Assembly (NCBI RefSeq): GCF_947492405.1
Contig: NZ_CANLMP010000002.1
Coordinates: forward strand, 868,001 to 932,000
Source: an uncultured Aquimarina sp.
GTDB taxonomy: Bacteria > Bacteroidota > Bacteroidia > Flavobacteriales > Flavobacteriaceae
Reading direction: 5' to 3'
DNA: 64,000 bases
The notes beneath the pieces were generated by a model, which had not been told where the DNA came from, made no database searches, and saw nothing but the letters and a program-made list of their open reading frames with translations. The first letter of the stretch is position 1. Every line of letters begins with the position of its first letter. The position numbers and the translations under genes are program-made. Positions 1 to 7,906 of this stretch are shown here, in pieces.

Positions 1-156
1 AACCGAAATTACTCCAGTAGATACATCCGAAATATACTCTTGATATTTATTAAGTTCTGAGGCATTTGCTTCTGCTATAGCTTTGGCATCTTTCTTTTTA
101 CAAGAAAAAACAAATACAATACATAAGAGAAGATACAGGATACGTGATAATCGCAT
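1..156 (-). CDS. Lipoprotein, N-terminal part only (runs off the left edge)
   Basis: The first 52 codons of a minus-strand gene are visible, starting from an ATG at 156. The product begins MRLSRILYLLLCIVFVFSCKK, a basic start, a hydrophobic stretch and a lipobox (V-F-S-C), so it should be a lipid-anchored envelope protein with Cys19 as the acylated residue. The following segment is Ala/Glu/Asn-rich and looks like a flexible tether. The rest lies outside the window, so no function can be given. It is divergent from the MBL-fold gene to its right. Confidence 0.6.
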   Translation of the reverse strand, partial: MRLSRILYLLLCIVFVFSCKKKDAKAIAEANASELNKYQEYISDVSTGVISV

Positions 157-388
157 ATTGAATGATTTTAGTTGATCTTATAAATGTAAGACATTTTTAA
201 ACGAGGTTATCCCCTGAAAATAGTGAATTTTGGATTTTAATTAAAAAGAAGAGTTTATCTAGAGATTCATCGTTGGGTGATATGTATAATGATAAAGGAG
301 AAATATATATGCACTTAATGTAAAAGGCGAGGTATTTTTGTTGCATAAATCAAGAATACCAACATTTACACATATAATAAAAAGCATT

Positions 389-1357
389 ATGAAAAATTCA
401 ATTGCTTTCCTTACCGTTTTGATAGTAAGTTCTCTAGCCATAGCTAAAACAATAGATAGCGACTCCTTATTTAGACCAAAGCAGGGTAAGTTTAATAAAG
501 AATTTATTAAAACCAAAGAAATATCCAATATGAAAACGACAGATCGAAATATCAGGATTCCTAATAATCAAGAAAGTACCGAAAGCATAAGGCTGCTCCG
601 TAATGCAACTCTTGTTATAAACTTTGGTGGAAAAAAACTACTTATAGATCCTATGTTTGCTGAAAAAGGAGCATTTCCTGCATTTGATGGAGCCGGAAAT
701 GATTTCAGAAACCCAATGGTTGATTTACCAATCAGTGAAAGAGAAATTAAAAATATTGTAGATGAAACAGATGCTGTTTTTGTTACTCATACTCACCTAG
801 ATCACTGGGATCCAAAGGCACAACAATTAATACCTAAGGACAAGTTGATATTTGTTCAGCCGTCCGATGAAGAATTGATTAGGAGCCAAGGTTTTACAAA
901 CGTAAAAGTGATTCAAAAAGAAACGATCTGGGAAGAAATTACCTTATCAAGAACTGGAGGACAACACGGTTTTGGTAAAGTAGGTGAACTTATGGGAGAA
1001 GTTTCGGGTTTTGTTTTCGCTACATCAAATAAAAAAATATATGTTGCAGGAGACACCAGATGGGCAAAAGAAGTAAAATCCACAATATCGCAATATAATC
1101 CTGATATCATTGTATTAAATGCTGGTGGCGCACAATTCATTGAAGGCAATAAAAAGGGAGATCCAATTACAATGACTCCAGAAGACATCATAGAGGTTCA
1201 TAAAAATGCCACTAATGCCGAGATATTAACTGTACATATGAACACATTAAACCATTGCTTCATTAAAAGAAAAGATCTTAAAAAGCAACTTATCAAAGAA
1301 GGGGTTGAGCAATTAATCCAGATACCTGAAGATGGTGAAACGTTTATAATCAATTGA
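389..1357 (+). CDS. MBL-fold metallo-hydrolase, secreted
   Basis: This is a metallo-beta-lactamase superfamily hydrolase of the UlaG/COG2220 type. The metal-binding motif HTHLDHWD is intact at about residues 134-141, and a second motif, YVAGDTRW, supplies the bridging Asp. A distal His lies in the C-terminal part (TVHMNTLNHC). The frame stays open upstream to about 338, but I place the start at 389 because the product then begins MKNSIAFLTVLIVSSLAIA, a clean Sec signal peptide. About 322 residues is normal for the family. The substrate cannot be inferred. It is a single gene between a divergent lipoprotein and a convergent TIR gene. Confidence 0.8.
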   Translation: MKNSIAFLTVLIVSSLAIAKTIDSDSLFRPKQGKFNKEFIKTKEISNMKTTDRNIRIPNNQESTESIRLLRNATLVINFGGKKLLIDPMFAEKGAFPAFDGAGNDFRNPMVDLPISEREIKNIVDETDAVFVTHTHLDHWDPKAQQLIPKDKLIFVQPSDEELIRSQGFTNVKVIQKETIWEEITLSRTGGQHGFGKVGELMGEVSGFVFATSNKKIYVAGDTRWAKEVKSTISQYNPDIIVLNAGGAQFIEGNKKGDPITMTPEDIIEVHKNATNAEILTVHMNTLNHCFIKRKDLKKQLIKEGVEQLIQIPEDGETFIIN

Positions 1358-1417
1358 CAAACTTTCAATTCTTTATATCCATAGAGGCTATATGTCCTTT
1401 ATGGGTATTTAATTATA

Positions 1418-2407
1418 TTATGATTTAATCGAGCTATTTTTATAAAAATCAATTAAAGCAATTCTTCCTTGAAAAAACCTAAAGGTTAAATGCACTACAT
1501 TTCCGCCATTATCTTCTAAAGATATCGCTTTATTAAGTTCAAAATCGTACGGTTGATCCTTTCCTCCTTCGATAGCAATATTATCAGCATATAAACTCAA
1601 TCCTTTATCAGGTTTCAATACAGGTTCTATTTTACCGGAGATACCGGGAATATGACCTGATTTATTGATAATAACCGACCCTGAATTATTCGACTTTTCA
1701 ATAGTAACTTTAATATCTTCCTTTGGATTCATACTATGGAAAATTACAGCCGGATATTCTGAATGTGCGATAAGTACAGTATATAGCTTCCTGGTTCTAA
1801 TTACAAAATGTGCTAATCCATTCTCATCCGTAAACCCTTCTAAATAGGTCGAATTATTTGCTACTAGTACCACTTTAGCATGTTTGACCAATTGGTTTTT
1901 TTCATCCACCACTTTAATGGTAAAAATAAAAGGCTTGGGATTAATCATAGTAGAGAGTTTCGACCATCGGTTTCTGAAAAATGTTTGATCCTTCTTTAAC
2001 TTATTTTCGATAAGAATGGCTAATTCTTCTGGAGTCTTATTTTCCAGATTGATATAACCGATCGTTTTGAGAATTCCGGGAATTTCTGTATTATCGAATC
2101 TAGCAGGTAATATATATTCTCTGCTTTCCTGAAATGCTCTTGCTTGCATCGAAACTCTCTCATGATTTGTCCATAATTTTTTATTATAAAAACTGGATAC
2201 AAAAAGTACCGTATATCTTGCTTTATTTTGATAGATCTCTGACAAATATTCGTATAAGTTTTTTCCCCACAAATTAGCCTCCTCAAACAGATCATAAAAC
2301 ACTTTGATACCTTTTGTTTTCAAGCTATTTGCCACTTCCTCCACATATGCCCTATTCTCTCCTGCAAAAGATAAAGCAACATCATATTCATAACTTTTAT
2401 TCTTCAT
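1418..2407 (-). CDS. TIR-domain protein with a C-terminal Ig-like domain
   Basis: Residues about 5-140 form a TIR domain: the strand-1 motif YDVALSFAGENRAYVEEV, a hydrophobic TVLFVSSFY strand, and KLWTNHE, where the Glu four residues after the Trp matches the catalytic Glu position of NAD-cleaving TIR enzymes. Residues about 150-235 resemble a beta-sandwich of the carboxypeptidase-regulatory kind (TIKVVDEKNQLVKHAKVVL). The last 90 residues are not recognised. There is no signal peptide, so it should be cytoplasmic. I chose the ATG at 2407; a GTG one codon upstream is also possible. It stands alone, divergent from the radical SAM gene. A nucleotide-depleting immune effector is plausible, but no partner gene is present. 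Confidence 0.75.
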   Translation of the reverse strand: MKNKSYEYDVALSFAGENRAYVEEVANSLKTKGIKVFYDLFEEANLWGKNLYEYLSEIYQNKARYTVLFVSSFYNKKLWTNHERVSMQARAFQESREYILPARFDNTEIPGILKTIGYINLENKTPEELAILIENKLKKDQTFFRNRWSKLSTMINPKPFIFTIKVVDEKNQLVKHAKVVLVANNSTYLEGFTDENGLAHFVIRTRKLYTVLIAHSEYPAVIFHSMNPKEDIKVTIEKSNNSGSVIINKSGHIPGISGKIEPVLKPDKGLSLYADNIAIEGGKDQPYDFELNKAISLEDNGGNVVHLTFRFFQGRIALIDFYKNSSIKS

Positions 2408-2534
2408 CACTGACTATTTTTTTAACCTAAATCTGACCTATTACAAAATTACTTCCTTTATTTGGAATTATTCCATTTTTTATTGGAAATATTCCAACAA
2501 AAGTTTTACTTTTAAACCGTAAAAATTACACGTT

Positions 2535-3608
2535 TTGGAGCCAAAAAAACATTTAAAAGGAAGAGGGGCACAGGAAAAAGTACATAATCGTTTTTCTGTT
2601 AACAACTACGAATTAAGGGATGATTTTCTTAATTACCTTCAAAAAGAGGGAGAGTCTATACATGACTATAAAACCACTTTTATCGAGACTTTTCCTAAAA
2701 CGATCGTGAACAAAGTGAGTAGTCCTGATGTTGGTATGATGTATTCTCTAAATCCATATCAAGGATGTGAACATGGATGTGTATATTGTTATGCTAGAAA
2801 CTCTCACGAATATTGGGGTTATGGAGCGGGATTGGATTTTGAAAGTAAAATTTTAGTTAAAAAAAATGCTCCTGAGCTATTGGATAAAAAACTAAAAAGT
2901 AAAAACTGGAAAGCATATCCCATTGCGCTCTCAGGGAATACCGATTGTTATCAACCAGCAGAAAAAAAACTTAAAATTACTAGACAGCTTCTGGAAATAT
3001 TTCTAAAGTATCGACATCCTGTCGGAATCATTACCAAAAATGCACTTATATTAAGGGATCTAGATATTCTTTCTAAACTTGCAGAAAATAATCTGGTATC
3101 TGTGTTTTTATCTATAACATCACTTAATGAAGAAACAAGAAGAATATTAGAACCCAGAACGGCTAGTATCAAAAAACGATTAGAAACCTTAGAAAAACTA
3201 AATGAATCTGGTGTACCGACTAATGTGATGATGGCTCCAATTATTCCATCTATCAATAATCATGAAATACTAAGTCTTTCTAAAGAAGTTTCAAAACGTG
3301 GAGCTAAAAGTATAGGATACACGGTTGTAAGATTAAACGGTGCTATAGGACAGATTTTTACTAAATGGCTAGAAAACACACTTCCCGATCGCAAAGACAA
3401 AATTTTACACCAAATTATGGAATGTCATCAAGGGAACCTTAATGATAGTGAATTCGGAAGAAGAATGAAAGGATCCGGAAAAATTGCTGATCAGATTCAT
3501 CAGATGTTCGCTATTGCCAGAAAAAAGTACTTCACAAAAGAAAACAGAACATCCTTAAATTGCAATTTGCATCAATCTTATAAAGATGGTCAATTGAAGT
3601 TATTTTAG
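2535..3608 (+). CDS. PA0069-family radical SAM protein (SplB-like)
   Basis: A radical SAM enzyme with the cluster-binding CxxxCxxC signature in PYQGCEHGCVYCYARNSHEYWG (Cys78, Cys82, Cys85). The N-terminal KGRGAQ..NRF motif is typical of the PA0069 family, which is related to spore photoproduct lyase. At 357 residues it is full length. The start is a TTG at 2535; no in-frame ATG lies near, and the KGRGAQ motif begins eight residues later, so the TTG start is convincing. The reaction of this family is not established. The last 90 bp recur nearly unchanged at 5302-5391. A GG-leader peptide gene lies 300 bp downstream on the other strand, but this family is not a known peptide maturase. Confidence 0.85.
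   Translation: MEPKKHLKGRGAQEKVHNRFSVNNYELRDDFLNYLQKEGESIHDYKTTFIETFPKTIVNKVSSPDVGMMYSLNPYQGCEHGCVYCYARNSHEYWGYGAGLDFESKILVKKNAPELLDKKLKSKNWKAYPIALSGNTDCYQPAEKKLKITRQLLEIFLKYRHPVGIITKNALILRDLDILSKLAENNLVSVFLSITSLNEETRRILEPRTASIKKRLETLEKLNESGVPTNVMMAPIIPSINNHEILSLSKEVSKRGAKSIGYTVVRLNGAIGQIFTKWLENTLPDRKDKILHQIMECHQGNLNDSEFGRRMKGSGKIADQIHQMFAIARKKYFTKENRTSLNCNLHQSYKDGQLKLF
3517..3606 (+). repeat. 90-bp direct repeat, copy 1 (3' end of the radical SAM gene)
   Basis: The last 90 bp of the radical SAM coding region recur at 5302-5391 with one A-to-G difference that I can see. This copy lies inside the intact gene and ends one base into the stop codon. Confidence 0.9.
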
Positions 3609-3859
3609 TAATTTGTATAAAGTCTTTTAAATAGAATTTTTAGCTCCAGATATATTGGATATTATCACCAAGAAATATAAAATAAGTTCAAAAAAATAAC
3701 TAAAGAAATCAAAATACGAGTAAACTAATTCTATTAAAAAATCATCTACAAAAACTAGACTACGGAAGGATAATCTTGAAATAAACTACTGGTTTTTATT
3801 GTTCAAAAACAAGGTTAATCATACTATTGGAAAAGAGTAATTGAATTATATAACAAAAC

Positions 3860-3894
3860 CATCCAGAATAATCATTTATATAGAGATCTGGATG
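3860..3894 (-). terminator. Probable terminator of the GG-peptide gene
   Basis: Inverted repeat CATCCAGA (3860-3867) and TCTGGATG (3887-3894) with a 19-nt loop, 30 bp after the stop of the minus-strand peptide gene. On the minus strand it is followed by a T-rich run. The rest of 3609-3923 is AT-rich and I see no gene in it. Confidence 0.45.
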
Positions 3895-3923
3895 ATTTTG
3901 CAAAAATTTATTAGCGTTAATAA

Positions 3924-4094
3924 TTAAACAATAAGATCTCCAAGTATCTCATAACATTTATCAATCATCCAATCATTACCATCTCTTTCGGCAGTTGCAA
4001 CGCAGTCGTCAATAACATCACCGCCATTTACTTTTTTAGTTATACTTTTTGACATTTCATAACATCTAAGTTTATCTAAACTAAAATTCTTCAT
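3924..4094 (-). CDS. Small double-glycine leader peptide (56 aa)
   Basis: A 56-residue peptide starting MKNFSLDKLRCYEMSKSI, with the leader ending in KKVNGG at residues 20-25. This is the leader style of exported bacteriocin or pheromone precursors cleaved after Gly-Gly. The predicted 31-residue core starts DVIDDC, is acidic, and has Cys31 and Cys47 with only one Thr and no Ser, so it is a poor lanthipeptide substrate; a disulfide is more likely. A conserved upstream element (4116-4149) is shared with three peptide genes near the lanthipeptide enzymes 56 kb away. That sharing is the strongest evidence that the gene is real. No maturation or export gene is adjacent. Confidence 0.7.
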   Translation of the reverse strand: MKNFSLDKLRCYEMSKSITKKVNGGDVIDDCVATAERDGNDWMIDKCYEILGDLIV

Positions 4095-4115
4095 AAATTA
4101 AAATTTAATTTGTGA

Positions 4116-4149
4116 TACCTACTCTTTTATTTTGGTTTTCGGCTTCCCC
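4116..4149 (-). promoter_or_regulatory. Conserved peptide-gene upstream element, copy A
   Basis: Read on the minus strand it is GGGGAAGCCGAAAACC, then AAAATAAA, then AGAGTAGGTA, ending 22 nt before the peptide ATG. The same pattern precedes the peptide genes at 60508, 63055 and 63699. In this copy TTTTGG and CCAAAA flank the loop, where the other copies have AAGG and CCTT, so pairing is kept by compensating changes. Confidence 0.7.
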
Positions 4150-4221
4150 AAAATTAATTGTAATCGATTAACTTTTATAAATTAAATTACTAAAAGCTAT
4201 TATCCATGATATGCTTATTCT

Positions 4222-4926
4222 TTAATTATCTAATAAATATCCGAATCCGGTATTTGAATCATATCCCCCTCTTACAGTTCTCGTTTCACTAATAGTCATA
4301 TCAATACCTCCTACCTGAATTCCGTATGTTTCCGTATAGGTAATTTCAAAATAATACACGCCATCAGCATAACCTCGCTGAGACCAAGATACTTGTTCCC
4401 ATTCATGACCCAACGTAAGCCCATTTAATTGACTATTTACGTTAGTTAAATTGTTATTACTATCCCAAGCTAATCCAACTTGTATACTATTATAAGGAAG
4501 ATAAGATTGATCAAAAGAACCATCTCCAGAATCCGGGAATAGTGGACTGTCAATTGGAAAATTACTTTTTTGCAACAATAGATTATCTTCTAGAGATTTT
4601 CTCCTGTCGCTCTGAAAAATTAGCTCTTTCCAATCTTCTTCTTGTATGTTCTTTCCTAAAATACTTTGAATAAAAAGCTTGTCAAAACCAGTTTTGGTTT
4701 CGACATTATCAAGAAACAAGCTAGCATCCGCTACAGAAGAAAATTTAATCACGTCCAAGTCATTCTTAGCTTCATCTCTTAAAGTTAGATTATAATCCGC
4801 CATAAACTTGGAAAGCTCATCATCAATTATATTTTGGTCTTCCAACGGTTCTTGTTTTTCACAACTGATTGCTAAAGAAAATGAGAGTAATAAAAAAAGA
4901 ATTCTAACTTCTTTGTTTGATTTCAT
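4222..4926 (-). CDS. Lipoprotein of unknown function (234 aa)
   Basis: The N-terminus has a basic start, a hydrophobic run and the lipobox L-A-I-S-C with Cys22, so it is predicted to be lipid-anchored. Residues about 30-125 are charged and probably helical. Residues about 140-234 are rich in aromatic, Asn and Ser residues, with alternating beta-like segments (EWEQVSWSQRGYADGVYYFE), and the protein ends with TRTVRGGYDSNTGFGYLLDN. I do not recognise a family. It lies directly upstream of the GG-peptide gene on the same strand, 128 bp away, but the peptide has its own conserved upstream element, so they need not share a transcript. Confidence 0.65.
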   Translation of the reverse strand: MKSNKEVRILFLLLSFSLAISCEKQEPLEDQNIIDDELSKFMADYNLTLRDEAKNDLDVIKFSSVADASLFLDNVETKTGFDKLFIQSILGKNIQEEDWKELIFQSDRRKSLEDNLLLQKSNFPIDSPLFPDSGDGSFDQSYLPYNSIQVGLAWDSNNNLTNVNSQLNGLTLGHEWEQVSWSQRGYADGVYYFEITYTETYGIQVGGIDMTISETRTVRGGYDSNTGFGYLLDN

Positions 4927-5301
4927 GATTTTTTAATTTTTAAGTAGGTTTTAATAGTACAGAAGTGGTTTTTATTTCTTCAGAAGGTATTGAACCTAGA
5001 TTTAAATCTTCTAATAATGTAGATATGTTCTAAAACCTTGGTATTTGTAATTCTCTAAAAAAACAAATAAAAAACTAATTAACAAACACTTATAACTATT
5101 AAACCTGTTATTAATATGATATAAAAATAGTTCTTTATCCTTCTTACTAACCCACCCTATTTGGGCAGTTTTGATAGAAAAACCATTTTATTGACTATAT
5201 CTTATTTATAGACTAAGTATATCAATAATTATTAAGTGCTATAAAAATCATCTTAGTTCTTAACAGAATTCTATACGCTTCTCAATTATAACCCAGAGTT
5301 A
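4927..5301. other. AT-rich intergenic region without a recognisable gene
   Basis: About 375 bp between the lipoprotein start and the second copy of the 90-bp repeat. It is strongly AT-rich. I see no open reading frame with a credible product, no RNA gene and no clear inverted repeat. It must contain the lipoprotein promoter on the minus strand. Confidence 0.5.
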
Positions 5302-5391
5302 CCAGAAAAAAGTACTTCACAGAAGAAAACAGAACATCCTTAAATTGCAATTTGCATCAATCTTATAAAGATGGTCAATTGAAGTTATTTT
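5302..5391 (+). repeat. 90-bp direct repeat, copy 2 (orphan 3' fragment of the radical SAM gene)
   Basis: This segment matches 3517-3606 with one visible mismatch (FTK becomes FTE in translation). It still encodes the C-terminal 29 residues of the radical SAM protein and meets a TGA where the intact gene has TAG. There is no upstream reading frame for it, so it is a relic and not a gene. It sits 50 bp before the TPR/AraC regulator and may lie in that gene's promoter region. Confidence 0.9.
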
Positions 5392-5441
5392 GAAGCTTTT
5401 TTAGTTATTTTTGGTGCTTCACCCAAGGTTATAGCCATTTT

Positions 5442-7193
5442 ATGAGATTTCATCGTCTACTTATCTTTTCTGCTATATTATTTTTTAACAATGTAATTGC
5501 CCAAGTCGATGATATTATAATTGCCAAAAATGTGGAAGATATTCGTCTTCAAATAGAAGCGCTGGATGAAAGTAAAATTGATGAAATTATTTCCTTAAGT
5601 AATATCCTATATAAAATAGCTTTTGACAATAAAGACCCTAAAGGTATGATAGATGCCTTAGTCCATTTAAGCGTTGCGAATCTTAATTCAGGTAATAATA
5701 GTTTAGCTATAGCGTATCTGGAAAATGGAGCATCTATTGCGGTAGATAATAAAATGGATTTTGAAAGATTGTACGTAACCAACCTGAAAGGAAATCATTA
5801 TTTTGATATTGAAGAGTATGATAATGCCAGTATAGCCTACTCTAAAGCCTTGAATATAGCTCAGAAATTAGATAACAAAGGCTTCATTTCTGGAGTAAAG
5901 AGTAATCTAGCTTTTATAAAACTAAGAACTGGTGATTTTCGTACTGCATTAAAAGAGCTTAAAAACAGCGAAAAAAATCTCCTTAAAAAACCCTATAGCA
6001 GATCCGAAAAAAAAATTCAAGAAGGAGTAATGCTTTTCAATGCTCGAATCTCCGAAGCTTACATTCAATTAAATCAATTAGATTCTGCATTGTATGCAAA
6101 TAATAAAGGACTAGCACTTACAAAAAAAGTAAAAGTTAATAATGTTCATATTGACCTTCTGATGCACCGAGGTATTATTTATCAGAATCAACAAGATTAC
6201 ACCAATGCACTTACCTTTTTAGATCAAGCGAAAAACCTTTGTTATGAAGCTAATGACATTGTATTTTTAGGAAAGATTTTGAATTTAATAGGAGCATGCA
6301 AACTAGCACAAAAAGACTATAAAGAAAGTATCAAGGTACTCTCGGAATCCTTAGTAATTCTTACCAAAAAATACAGCAATTCTGATGAAATCAGTAAATG
6401 TTATAAATTACTTGGACAAGCTTATAAGATGAATGGTGATATAGAAAAATCCAATGAATATTATGAGAAACACATTCTAAGCCTAAGCAAACTAAATAGT
6501 AAAAAATCATCTGCATCTAGAAAAGTTCAAGATATAACGCTAAGCGATTATCAAAATGAGATTTCTAATCTTGAAAGTCAAAAACAGCAACAAAAGAACA
6601 AATTAACCTATTCGCAAATTGGGCTAGTTATAGTTATGCTAGGATTAGTTTTGGTCGTCTTCTTTTTTCAAAGAGTAAAAAGGAATAATAAGACTAAGTT
6701 TGAAAACTTACTTACCAAAATAGAAAAACAAGAAAGCCAGAGCTCTTCCATTTTAACAACTAATGATACAACCACTCCGGTTATAGACACCAAAGATGCT
6801 AAATTAGAAGCACAATCGAACCAATTAGACATCAGTGATGAATTATACGAACAAATCCTACTTGGGTTAAAAAAAGTAGAATCGCAAGAGTATTATTTAA
6901 AAACAGAATGTAATCTTTACAATGTCGCAAAAAAGGTGAATACAAATACCTCATATTTATCTAAAGTAATCAATGCACATTTTAGTAAAAACTTCAACAC
7001 CTACATTAATGATCTAAGAATTAATTATGCAATCCTTAGATTAAAAAACGATTCTAAGTTTAGATCATATTCAATAAAATCGATTGCGGAAGAAGTAGGT
7101 TATAAAACTGCAGATTCCTTTTCTAAATACTTCAAAATTCATACAGGTTTGCTTCCCTCTTTTTACATAAAAAAGCTAAAATCTAAAAAATAA
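5442..7193 (+). CDS. TPR-transmembrane-AraC membrane regulator
   Basis: A 583-residue protein with a signal peptide (ending VIAQ, about residue 21), tetratricopeptide repeats over about 40-350, and a Gln/Lys-rich probable coiled coil (about 365-388). One transmembrane helix follows (about 390-412, IGLVIVMLGLVLVVFFFQRV), then an AraC-type helix-turn-helix domain at the C-terminus (about 480-583, ending SIAEEVGYKTADSFSKYF..HTGLLPSFYIKK). The layout implies periplasmic TPRs that sense something and a cytoplasmic DNA-binding end. It has a closely similar paralogue at 61007-62740 inside the lanthipeptide locus. Both lie near GG-leader peptides with the shared upstream element. The ligand and targets are unknown. 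Confidence 0.85.
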   Translation: MRFHRLLIFSAILFFNNVIAQVDDIIIAKNVEDIRLQIEALDESKIDEIISLSNILYKIAFDNKDPKGMIDALVHLSVANLNSGNNSLAIAYLENGASIAVDNKMDFERLYVTNLKGNHYFDIEEYDNASIAYSKALNIAQKLDNKGFISGVKSNLAFIKLRTGDFRTALKELKNSEKNLLKKPYSRSEKKIQEGVMLFNARISEAYIQLNQLDSALYANNKGLALTKKVKVNNVHIDLLMHRGIIYQNQQDYTNALTFLDQAKNLCYEANDIVFLGKILNLIGACKLAQKDYKESIKVLSESLVILTKKYSNSDEISKCYKLLGQAYKMNGDIEKSNEYYEKHILSLSKLNSKKSSASRKVQDITLSDYQNEISNLESQKQQQKNKLTYSQIGLVIVMLGLVLVVFFFQRVKRNNKTKFENLLTKIEKQESQSSSILTTNDTTTPVIDTKDAKLEAQSNQLDISDELYEQILLGLKKVESQEYYLKTECNLYNVAKKVNTNTSYLSKVINAHFSKNFNTYINDLRINYAILRLKNDSKFRSYSIKSIAEEVGYKTADSFSKYFKIHTGLLPSFYIKKLKSKK

Positions 7194-7328
7194 CGTCTTC
7201 TTTTTAAGATTAAAATCGGTTAAAAACACCCTGTATTTATAAATTTAGGGTTCACTTAGTTCTTTCGGAATTGAACCTATCTTTTACACACAAATATCTG
7301 TTTATCAGGTTTTTAAATACGTAAAAAC

Positions 7329-7353
7329 AACCCGATTTTCTTTAAAACGGGTT
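7329..7353 (+). terminator. Possible terminator after the TPR/AraC gene
   Basis: AACCCG and CGGGTT flank an inner TTTT/AAAA pairing with a one-base bulge. It lies 135 bp after the regulator's stop and 84 bp before the next start. The following sequence is only moderately T-rich, so this is tentative. Confidence 0.35.
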
Positions 7354-7436
7354 TCACTTCCTTGTTATTACTGTTTTTTTAAAAGTACTTTGATAAGGTA
7401 ATGATCAAAACAATTATTACACTAAAAGTATTAATA

Positions 7437-7817
7437 ATGAAAAAACAAGTTGTTTTATTTTCTATTGGAATAATAGCTGGAATTTTAGCGTATTCAATAT
7501 TCTACGATCATAAAGTAGAAGATAAATCCAACGCAATTCTAAAGGTCTTACAATCAAATTGTGAATGCGATCAGGTCAAGCAGTTCTTGTACGTGAAGGG
7601 TTTAGCAAATTCCGAAAAAGGAATTTCTACAGAAACCGCTGAGTATGAATTGAAAAACTGCAAGTATGCTGACCTGAATTCTGAGGCTAACAGAATAAAT
7701 CAATTATTAATAAAAAAAGTTGAGGGGTATCAAGAAATTGACAGATTCACTTTAGAATTCGTACATAGATATTCATCAAAACTAGTAACAATCAATAACG
7801 GAACTATAAATCACTAA
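7437..7817 (+). CDS. Small single-span membrane protein, unknown
   Basis: From the ATG at 7437 the product is 126 residues: MKKQVVLFSIGIIAGILAYS (one N-terminal membrane anchor), then a soluble, Lys/Glu/Asn-rich region. Two Cys lie close together in SNCECDQ and one more in LKNCKYAD. An in-frame ATG at 7401 would add 12 residues, but the later start gives a cleaner basic N-terminus before the helix. I do not recognise a family. It is followed at once by a tiny hydrophobic reading frame at 7820. Confidence 0.5.
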   Translation: MKKQVVLFSIGIIAGILAYSIFYDHKVEDKSNAILKVLQSNCECDQVKQFLYVKGLANSEKGISTETAEYELKNCKYADLNSEANRINQLLIKKVEGYQEIDRFTLEFVHRYSSKLVTINNGTINH

Positions 7818-7819
7818 TC

Positions 7820-7906
7820 ATGATAGCACTTACAAAAATTTTAATAGACTTTATCCTTAACTATTTTCTTTTTATAGTAGAATTTACAGTTGGCATTTTT
7901 GCATAA
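7820..7906 (+). CDS. Possible 28-residue hydrophobic peptide
   Basis: An ATG two bases after the preceding stop opens a 28-codon frame encoding MIALTKILIDFILNYFLFIV plus eight residues, almost entirely membrane-like. Its tight spacing to the gene before it would suit a co-translated membrane peptide. The frame is short enough to be chance in AT-rich DNA. Confidence 0.25.
   Translation: MIALTKILIDFILNYFLFIVEFTVGIFA

Noticed and set aside
2535..3608. The radical SAM gene as a maturase for the GG peptide at 3924
   Set aside because: The sequence matches the PA0069 family and lacks the SPASM or RiPP-recognition extensions expected of peptide maturases; the two are on opposite strands.
3609..5301. 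A mobile element such as an insertion sequence between the 90-bp repeats
   Set aside because: No transposase or integrase frame and no terminal inverted repeats are visible; only the direct repeats support an insertion event.
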